Source: Kingdonia uniflora (lineage: Eukaryota > Streptophyta > Magnoliopsida > Ranunculales > Circaeasteraceae). From it: a DNA stretch of 64,000 bases. Below, in pieces: positions 57,131 through 64,000 of this stretch (its first letter is position 1; each line of letters starts with the position of its first letter). The stretch covers positions 806,001-870,000 of the forward strand of contig JACGCM010001844.1 in NCBI GenBank assembly GCA_014058105.1. Direction: 5' to 3'. Both the position numbers and the translations under genes were made by a program. The notes below the pieces were generated by a model. It did no database searches. It was not told the origin of the DNA and saw nothing but the letters and a program-made list of their open reading frames with translations.

Positions 57131-57348
57131 TGGTGAAGAGATGACCGAAAGACAATTTGTTTACCTGTTATAGGACATCACGTGCAAGTTGCGTGAGGGT
57201 AGTTTAGTGAATTCATGTCAAAATTTAACTTCAATGGAGGTTGACCTGTGGTCAATGAAAATTTGGAGACCAAAACTGCATATTTAAACAACTTGGGGAC
57301 TAAAGGCAAATATTCAGTCAGTAGATGGGGGCAGTAGTCAAAAATTTT
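57131..57348 (-). repeat. Right terminal inverted repeat of MULE-2
   Basis: It matches the MULE-1 repeats: TGGTGAAGAGATGACC, ATCACGTGCAAGTTGCGTGA, CAAAACTGCATATTTAAAC and CTTGGGGACTAAAGGCAAAT. No left partner is present. Confidence 0.85.
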
Positions 57349-58613
57349 CAAAAATAAATGAAATCAATATCAAAGATGAAATATAACATAATCATTTTTG
57401 CTTTTTGGGCCATGTATTGACATCAGCATATATGGTTTGTTTCACTTCCAACCCGTCATAGCTTTTGAAATTTCCTTCCACCCATAGATAAAACTACACT
57501 GGATTTGGGGTTGGTAACAACTGCTATAGTTTTGAAATAATACCATCAGCAACAAATGATGAAAAATACAATGCAAAAAGGCCATGGCAAAAGAAACACA
57601 TTTGAAATATATAGATATCTACATGCTTCAACTACTATTAAACCGGGTTTGACTCAGTTTGTTGCAAACCTCGCAATTCAACCATTGCCCTACTTACATT
57701 TTCATTTACCGCAGGACCAATATCTTTATTCCCTTGCCCTCATCCGCAATAAAGATAAACCTGATTAAGGATGGTTGGAAAACTACTTAGCCAACATTTA
57801 GGAGATAGGTTTATGAATCCAATAATAAGCAATCACATAATCAAAATTAATCCAACTAAACTCATTAGAACCAATCAAATCTTGGATAAATAAGCAAACT
57901 TAACTATGGCAGCAATAGAGAGAGAGAGTACATCATAAACATTGTTGAAGAGAATGAAAATTGCTAGATAGAAAATTTATACCAACTAGTACACCAACTT
58001 AACAAACGTCGATGCGCCATCGACCCTATATCTTTTACTGATATAGTACATAAGTCAATGTGTGCCTTCGGCGCTATCAATTTTACCAATATTGTACTCT
58101 AATGCAATCAAATAATCATGTTAAAAGTAATCAAAGAAAAAGAGTCCTAGCAGCTGATGCAATAACTTTTACCCTATTTTGATGCATGAATGCTAATTCC
58201 TTAATCAAATACAACACTTGTAAAACATCCTTCTCATAATCCTCTTGAATGAGTATGAAAAATATTGTAAATTAATAGAGGCTATTAGTGCAATGGAATA
58301 AAATAACTTCAAAATTCACATTGAAATTTCAATCTTAACATATTATCTGGCACCAAGTAAACTTTAACCTTTACAGATAAGCAGCGAAAATTAACTATTT
58401 AACACATTAAGATATATACCATTAACTGAAATGCTTGATGGAAGATAACATAAGAAACATGCAATGCTAATAAGCGCTAAGCCATCAATAACCCCAAGGA
58501 GAAGATATTGAAGGACTGACCAAAACATGCTCATCGGATCCCTCATTCGGCTTATCTAGTAAATTGTGTTTATTAACTATACCTATTATTCTATCGTCCA
58601 CCATTGCTGCAGT
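57349..58613. other. Gene-free stretch between MULE-2 and element C
   Basis: A 70-codon open frame at 57556-57768 has no recognisable content and is not supported as a gene. The Helitron-like motif near 57980-58085 is listed separately. Confidence 0.5.
57980..58085 (-). mobile_element. Third Helitron-like end (tentative)
   Basis: On the minus strand a perfect hairpin GTCGATGGCGCATCGAC is followed after about 18 bases by ACTAG and then T. TAGCGCCGAAGGCACACATT lies inside. The features fit a Helitron 3' end. No 5' end or replicase is seen. Confidence 0.35.
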
Positions 58614-59346
58614 TGTAGGGGCCTAACCTCGTGTAGAGGGGAAGTTGGCTCTTATACCGCAGGTTTATCTAATGTCAAAGGATTCAAGCTTATAATCTAT
58701 AGTACGAATAACCTATTGACAATATACTTCTGTGGAGGCCTAGAATGGGTCTCTCTACGACCTCTGATGAGGATTTTTAAGAGATTGCATATTACTGTCA
58801 AGTAGTCAAAGGTTCGAGTACTGTGTTTTATAGGAAGGTCGAAGGTAAACTACAAGGGGTTTGGGGCAGATTTCGTAACCCCTCCTTGATTCCCCTTCAC
58901 TCCTATTTATAGAACATAGGAAGGGCTGAGTCATCAAGGTAGGCCACATTACAAGTGTACCCTCCAGGTATCGGGCGACTATCCCGGAGTTGGTGTTGAT
59001 GCCAGAAATGTCAGGTCTGGAACTATACCCTGATATTATAGCTGTTGTTGGTTCTGTCACTATAACTGCAAAGATCGACAACAGTGCCATTCTTGTCTGG
59101 TGAGCTGGTTGTCTGATACGTCTGCAAAGTATCTCTGATGCTGATGTGGAGTCGAAGCCTTTGATGCTGATGTAGAGTTTCTCTTCAAGGTTTATTCAGA
59201 TTCGAGGCTTCGTCTTCGAAGCATCATCTTCATGTATTCTTGGAAAGCTTGTTTATGGAATGAATGGGCTTCGAGGTTTGCATGTAGGCTTTGATGTAGC
59301 CTTCGAGTGTTCGACTGGGGTAGGAAGCTGCGAGTAGGCTACTACA
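58614..59346 (-). repeat. 3' LTR of element C
   Basis: On the minus strand it runs from TGTAGTAGCCTACTCGCAGC to GTTAGGCCCCTACA (733 bp). A TATA box (TATAAATAGG, 58902-58911) marks the promoter. It pairs with the element D LTR (1578-2300). Confidence 0.75.
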
Positions 59347-59360
59347 TTCGCCCTCTCTCA
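59347..59360 (-). other. Polypurine tract of element C
   Basis: TGAGAGAGGGCGAA on the minus strand, directly before the LTR start. Confidence 0.65.
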
Positions 59361-59523
59361 GTAGGAGCCTCAAAAACAGGTGTAGAGGCATTTGCTGAGA
59401 AAGGCTATTGGTTATTGGAAGTCGGAAGGTTGACTGTGACTTGTTGGAATTCTGAGGGAGGTAATAAAGGAAGGTAGTTACGAAGTTGTGGTGATTTTGG
59501 AGTAATAAAGGAGGTTAATCAGG

Positions 59524-59531
59524 GTATAAAC
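59524..59531 (+). promoter_or_regulatory. TATA-like box of antisense small ORF 1 (element C)
   Basis: GTATAAAC, about 75 bp upstream of the ATG at 59604. A CT-rich leader (TTCTTTGTCTTCATTCTCTT) follows. The box is weaker than those of the relatives. Confidence 0.35.
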
Positions 59532-59603
59532 ATTGGTTAAGAGGGGGTAAACACTATACATTCTTTGTCTTCATTCTCTTCTTTTATTTTCTGTGACAAG
59601 TCC

Positions 59604-59909
59604 ATGGGTACTACTCCCAATACTCGTTATCAGCAAAGAATAGGGTTTTCTAGGGATCGTCGCATAGGGAAAAAAATTGCTGAGCTGAAGTTGAAATTCT
59701 TCGGTGACAGAGAACTAGACTGGGACAAACTGGACCTGGTGGAGGTGGAACCTGGGGAGCCAATCTACGGGCACTCTTATGTATACCTGTGGGGAATACT
59801 GCAATGGAATTTTTCTGCACCGGAAGAGCGTTATCTCTTCTTGTCAGGTTTGGCCGAGCGTCTCGTGCAGGTAGAAGATCATCTGGTGGAGGAGAAAGTT
59901 TCTGCATGA
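59604..59909 (+). CDS. Antisense small ORF 1 of element C, intact
   Basis: Function is unknown. It is an uninterrupted 101-residue protein and the best reference for this family. MGTTPNTRYQQRIGFSRDRR starts it. An upstream in-frame ATG at 59565 exists, but the element D copy also starts at this Met (MDTTPN), so 59604 is preferred. A basic helix (RIGKKIAELKLKFFGDREL) is followed by DLVEVEPGEPIYGHSYVYLW, then EERYLFLSGLAERLVQVEDH and a short tail. There is no signal peptide or membrane segment. The size and helical make-up suggest a small nuclear or adaptor protein, but that is a guess. It lies 258 bp from the LTR and is antisense to the element. Confidence 0.65.
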   Translation: MGTTPNTRYQQRIGFSRDRRIGKKIAELKLKFFGDRELDWDKLDLVEVEPGEPIYGHSYVYLWGILQWNFSAPEERYLFLSGLAERLVQVEDHLVEEKVSA

Positions 59910-60530
59910 GGGCATGGCCCGTCCGAAAATAGGGCGGGTTCTTCTTAAAGTGGTGGCGAGGTGGTGGTGATGGGGGTTTATTTGTAGGACTGTATTTGAA
60001 GGTTTTTGGTGTTTTGGTGTTTTGTTGTTTTAATATATGTATGTAGACTTTTGCATGACTGGACTCTTGTTGTAATCTGCAGAATGGAATGAGAATAGCA
60101 CTTTTCTACAATTATGTGTTTTTGTATCTGGTAGACATGGTAGGAAAATAGATTTGCAGGCACGGTATCGAATATATCTCTTCGAATGTTAACATGTAGA
60201 AACGGTTACCTTTGGGGGGAAATTAACTTCGAAGTATAGTAAGATGGTCGAAGGCGTTGGTCAATATTCGGCCTTAACGGAATAATTGACTCTGTATTGT
60301 TGAATTTCCATGAAAAAGGTGTGAGACGATGTATAAAATGGGTCGATGGTTCGAGGCTGGGGATGTGTCGACTATAAAATTTTGGAAATAGGTGTTGGGT
60401 GTGCATGCTGATAAAACGGCTGAGTCTGGAAATTTGGAAAGGCTTAACTGTTGAGCTTCCTAGGGAAACGTTTAAAGACTGTTATTAATGCGGTTCTGAT
60501 TAATGAGGGGTTAAATGTACCTGCGTTTCA

Positions 60531-60540
60531 TTATAAATAG
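60531..60540 (+). promoter_or_regulatory. TATA-like box of antisense small ORF 2 (element C)
   Basis: TTATAAATAG, 50-60 bp upstream of the ATG at 60590, followed by a pyrimidine-rich leader (TTTTTTCCTTCGTCTCC). This is a convincing plant core promoter layout. Confidence 0.55.
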
Positions 60541-60589
60541 GTTGTTTTGAGGAGAACTTCACACATTTTTTCCTTCGTCTCCTAGAACA

Positions 60590-60928
60590 ATGTCAGCGTC
60601 TTCGTCCCAAAGCAACGAAAGTGCTCCAGACACCAATTTCCAGAACAAGGTAGCGACAAGGATCATTTGTATACAGGAGAAGACCCTGGAGTTGATACAG
60701 AGGTTTTACGGTGATTGAGGCCTGGATTGGGAGATATTGGACTTGTTTGAAGTGGAGCCAGGGGAACCCGTTTGTGGGATGCCCTATGCGTACTGGTGGG
60801 GGGTGCTACAATTGATGGGTGTTGTCCCTAGCGATTGGTTAGCTCTGCTGGAGGATTTGGTCGAGGGGGTGGTAGACAGGGGAGATGATGAAGCTGGGTG
60901 TGAGAAGAAGTGTCCCGTCAATAAATAG
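60590..60928 (+). pseudogene. Antisense small ORF 2 of element C (one in-frame stop)
   Basis: Function is unknown. It starts MSASSSQSNESAPDTNFQNK, continues EKTLELIQRFYGD and then has a TGA at 60716. The same frame goes on GLDWEILDLFEVEPGEPVCG, MPYAYWWGVLQLMGVVPSDW and an acidic end to 60928, 112 codons in all. The core matches small ORF 1 of this element (DLVEVEPGEPIYGHSYVYLW), so the two are tandem paralogues. It matches ORF 2 of element D even better. A single nonsense change is the only defect, so it may have been lost recently. Confidence 0.7.
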
Positions 60929-61624
60929 GGTCTTCTTTAACGTGGTAAAAGTATTTGAATAGGATGGTTTGTAAGGGTGTTGGTATTTTTCTGTTGATCT
61001 TCATTATTTTGTTAAGTGTTTTGTGAAAAGGCGTCTCCCCGAATGAAATTAGGAGTGTATAAGATAACTGTCGAAGTAAAATTTTGAACTTTTTTTGTAA
61101 GTAGGACAAATATAGTACTCAAAGGTAATTTAGGCGCGAAAAACATCTTGCCAAATGTCAAAAATTAAAGCAATCGAATAATTGGCATATTTTGAAATTG
61201 AATATCAGGTTGTCTGCGGACGAGTGTTTGAGATACGGTATAGACGATTACTCATGTACGAAAGGAAGGAATGTCGAAGGTCTGTTGGCTTTGGCTGGAC
61301 AAACTGACAGCCAAACAGCTGGCCTGTCAGAATGGTACTGTTTCATGGGGCAGAGTGCCATGCAGGTCATCATGATGTTTCCTTGATTTATGCTAAAAGC
61401 TATTTGATATATGGATCTGATTTGATAGCTTCAAGTAGGAACCAGAAGGTTCGACTTGGTGTTTTAAATGTAATATTGTCTAAATGTGAACGTGGGACAC
61501 GTACGTGTGATAAAATGGGGGGGTAAAATGGACAAAACATATCTCAGCCAAAAAGTAGGGGAAGTGGGGTAGTGGTAATGATAGCGGTTTGGGGAATAGA
61601 GGCAGTTTTTTTGTATTCCGAGAA
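60929..61624. other. Spacer between small ORF 2 and the spliced antisense gene (element C)
   Basis: Open frames at 61192-61526 have no recognisable content and no relatives in the window. This is probably promoter and upstream sequence for the gene at 62089. Confidence 0.45.
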
Positions 61625-61640
61625 GGTATATATAGTTATA
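61625..61640 (+). promoter_or_regulatory. TATA-like box of the spliced antisense gene (element C)
   Basis: GGTATATATAGTTATA. It would place the transcript start near 61660-61670, upstream of a leader intron. Confidence 0.5.
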
Positions 61641-61791
61641 AGAGCATGGTTACTATTCTCATTTAACCACTTATAGAAAAACTAGAGAGTAAGGGAAAGG
61701 AAAAACATACTCTATTGTAGTATAGAGCTCGATAGTTGCTGTGGGATTATCTGAATTACTGAAAGGAGGGAGAGATACTTTGCACAAACAG

Positions 61792-62082
61792 GTATGTCCT
61801 TACTTTTATCTTGTTGCTTCGCCCTTTGTTTCTTTATGTTGAGTACATAGTAGTGTAAATACTATCGAGGTTTATAGTTGTGAGGATATGGTCAAGGACA
61901 GGGGAAAACCATGTGTCTGGGGGTTGAGCCTATTTGGGATTCTGAGGGTATTGATGGTATGACCGGGATTGGGGTTGAGTACTCAACTGTGTTTGAATCA
62001 GTCGGAGAGGGTTGAGTAAAATAAGTTATTGACAAATAATAGTCTAGTGTATCAATCTAATTGCGTGCCTCTTCTTCGGTAG
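61792..62082 (+). other. Leader intron of the spliced antisense gene (element C), inferred
   Basis: The donor ACAG|GTATGT at 61792 and the acceptor CTTCTTCGGTAG at 62082 bracket 291 bp. The acceptor is only six bases before the ATG at 62089. A leader intron explains the 460-bp gap between TATA box and ATG. Confidence 0.45.
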
Positions 62083-62088
62083 GTTAAG

Positions 62089-64000
62089 ATGCGTACCCGT
62101 CGATCTTCAAGAATGAGGCTGATAGATGAAGAGATCAAAGAGGATGAGGCAAGTGCGTCTGGTCATACTCCCATGGATGAGGGCAGCAACGTAGAGGTGT
62201 TATATGTTACAATCGATGCCCCTTTAGGTGTGGTAGTGCCAGCAGATGGGGTTTCTAGTAGCAGACATCGTAAGACGATAGTGACCGAGGAGAGTGATGA
62301 GGATGAATGGAGATGAAAGGGAGAGAGAAAGAGACGAAGGTAGTATCGAGCCTTCGGGTGATGAAAGGAAAGAAGGAGATCAGAGTGATCATAGTGAGGA
62401 TTCTAAAGAGTCGGAGAAGGTCGCGGGTTCTGTCTCGGCTAGCGAGAAGCTGAGACTAGATCGATTTACTACAAAATTGGGTCTGTCGAAGGTAGGAGTA
62501 GTGTTAAATGCAGCGGGGTCAGGGTACACCTTCCAGTCGAAACCTCAAGAGGATATTATGGCATAAAGAGGCCAAATCCGGCTAGGCATGCAACTACTTC
62601 TTCGAAGGTTAGTAAAGGAGGTGCTAAGTTTCTGGGAGGCTGCCCCGGTTCAGATGAATGGGAACTTTTATGAAATAATGAAGGTAATCGAGGGCATGAA
62701 TGTAAAATTGGGGAGTGAGGGAAGGAGTTTAATCGAATAGTACGACGTTGTATCATTCTACTCGAGGAAGGCGAACCAGAATGTGGGCACCTACCACATC
62801 CAGTATCACGCAGATAAACCCCGGTTGTTTGATCTGTGCTCGACGGGTCAAGGGTGGAATAAAGGCTTAGTTGTAGTACGGGGTAGTTATGAGAATATCG
62901 AAGGGGAGGACCCTTATAGCTTACAGCATAAAGTTTATAATCCAAGTAAGTTGTCTGTCGAGGATTTGTTTTGACGTACTGATCGAATAGGCTGATAAAC
63001 GTGTCTCTATTTGTTTTGTAGGTCCCAACGTCCGAAATTGGGCCAACTTGAGGAATTATATTGATGCCTTAATCGACTCAGGCGAGGAGTGGGCGAACTC
63101 AGTGTTCAAGAAGCTTGGTATCAAGAGGAAGAGGTAGAAAAGGACTGATTCCCTACTATGAAATGTACCTGTTATGCCGAAGCCAACAAAGAAGAAGAAG
63201 AGGGGGAGGTAAAGGTGCTTTGAAAGTAGTTGAAGGAATGGAGGGAGAGAGATTGACAAGGTAGGTAAAGTATGTTCCAAAGAGGCAACGGGCACCGAAA
63301 CAGGCGGCCACAGTGCCCAAAGTAGCTTGTGATGCTTCGAGACAGAGGCCAAAGCAGGCATCAACACAGGCTGAGAAAGGGAAGGGCAAGGTCTTTCCCG
63401 AGTCTCCAAGGGCACAGCAGCCGAAGGTAATCTACCGCAAAAGGTACAGGGCAGTGGGGGAAGATGATAGGGAGGATATGGACAAAGAACTGATCATGTC
63501 CGAATGGGAGGAACTTTGTGGTACTGATCCAGACGAGGCTTCGAGGCAGATGAAGAAGAGTATGTATCAGGTAACTGTTTATATTATTTGTAAAATTTTA
63601 AAAAATTTGTAAGTGCGTCATGCTTCTAGAACTACTGACGGCTCGAATATTCTAGCAGACTGATACTTGGGCGCAGGCTTTCAACAAGGCACAGAAGGTG
63701 GCAATAAGGAGGTTAAAGGAGGTTAATGATAATCTGGAGCTTGCTCGGGGTACCGAAGCATCGCTGGTTTTAGAAATTGGCATTTTGAGGTGAGATTTGG
63801 GGAGTATCAAGGATGAATGTGAGAGGAGACTTGAAGGTCAGTGTTACAATCATATTCTGGTGTTAGAGGCAAAAGTGGCTGAGAAGGATAAGGTTATTGT
63901 AGAATAGAAGAAAACCTTCCAAGGGCAATATGATGATGAATGTGCTGATAATGCTAGGCTGAAGGAGTTCCTTGAGGATTTTGGGTATGATCCTAAAACT
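62089..64000 (+). pseudogene. Antisense spliced gene of element C with gypsy-type putative transposase domain (partial)
   Basis: The start MRTRRSSRMRLIDEEIKEDE leads into an acidic region with a one-base frameshift near 62300. The frame 62294-62944 then runs with two stops through VQMNGNFYEIMKVIEGMNVK and STGQGWNKGLVVVRGSYENI to VYNP at a GTAAGT donor. The acceptor TTTTGTAG at 63022 gives PNVRNWANLRNYIDALIDSG. A basic exon (63313 on) ends at a GTAACT donor (63572). The acceptor TTCTAGCAG (63659) starts a coiled coil (TDTWAQAFNKAQKVAIRRLK) that reaches FLEDFGYDPKT at the edge. Domain and introns match A and B. It resembles PF04195-like plant proteins. Only a few stops are present, so it is the best preserved copy. 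Its role is unknown. Confidence 0.7.

Larger units (their letters stand above)
55049..57348 (-). mobile_element. MULE-2, partial Mutator-like element
   Basis: It is similar along its length to 52350-54702 of MULE-1, in the same orientation. It starts abruptly inside the transposase gene at GAAGATCTTTGCTATATTTG and ends in a terminal inverted repeat at 57131-57348. The catalytic core, the carboxyl end and the other inverted repeat are missing. It has its own small deletions relative to MULE-1, so it is a second insertion or an old duplicate, not a recent tandem copy. Confidence 0.8.
58614..64000 (-). mobile_element. Tat-like Ty3/gypsy element C, 3' part (runs off the right edge)
   Basis: In the element's own sense (minus strand), the right side of the window holds antisense genes (here on the plus strand), then the polypurine tract and the 3' LTR. 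The small ORF pair and the LTR start match element D. The gag-pol genes would lie beyond 64000. This is the least decayed antisense block in the window. Confidence 0.8.

Noticed and set aside
57556..57768. Possible small gene of 70 codons
   Set aside because: There are no motifs, no paralogue and no promoter evidence; this length is expected by chance.
62556..62945. Minus-strand 129-codon ORF and other long minus frames to 63415
   Set aside because: They lie opposite the element C antisense gene, whose exons are supported by homology to A and B and by splice sites.

Overview
The window looks like intergenic DNA from a large, repeat-rich flowering-plant genome, most likely a dicot. It is AT-rich, full of microsatellites, and made almost entirely of decayed transposable elements. 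These are Ty3/gypsy elements of the Tat type, Ty1/copia elements, 5'-truncated plant LINEs, and Mutator-like DNA transposons (MULEs) with long terminal inverted repeats. I see no intact host gene, no tRNA or rRNA gene, and nothing bacterial. Nearly every coding region has in-frame stops or frameshifts. The clear exceptions are two short ORFs in the antisense part of the Tat elements (59604-59909 and 43664-43999).

Layout. 1-2300 is the 3' end of Tat element D: two antisense small ORFs, a polypurine tract and the 3' LTR. It appears to be inserted into Tat element A (2301-13071), which keeps its integrase, a 44-bp tandem repeat, a long antisense gene region and a 3' LTR. 13072-15530 holds no gene. 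15531-27090 is bounded by a minus-strand copia LTR pair. It contains copia-1 coding remains (16095-19607, minus) and a second copia in the opposite direction (copia-2, about 20453-25790, plus). 27300-29345 is a 5'-truncated LINE (minus). 29700-31018 holds an RNase H-like fragment and an unrecognised ORF. 31215-45263 is Tat element B, with both LTRs, gag, protease, RT, two RNase H regions, integrase and an antisense gene block. A second LINE (39195-41169, plus) sits inside that block. 47888-54702 is MULE-1, with two inverted repeats, a dead transposase on the minus strand and a plus-strand zinc-finger gene. 55049-57348 is a partial second MULE. 58614-64000 is the 3' LTR and antisense block of Tat element C, which is inverted relative to A, B and D and runs off the right edge.

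The most interesting system is the antisense gene block shared by all four Tat elements. It lies between pol and the 3' LTR and runs against gag-pol. It starts with a family of about 100-residue ORFs, in clear pairs in B, C and D, most with a TATA-like box 55-85 bp upstream of the ATG. Next comes a multi-exon gene whose central domain resembles the putative 'gypsy-type transposase' family (PF04195-like), followed by long coiled-coil exons. An intron at the same codon with conserved GTAAGT donors in A and C, and the matching acceptor in B, shows that it was once a real spliced gene. Antisense extra ORFs in Tat elements are known in general. The paired small-ORF family and its separate promoters are, as far as I can tell, the less described part.
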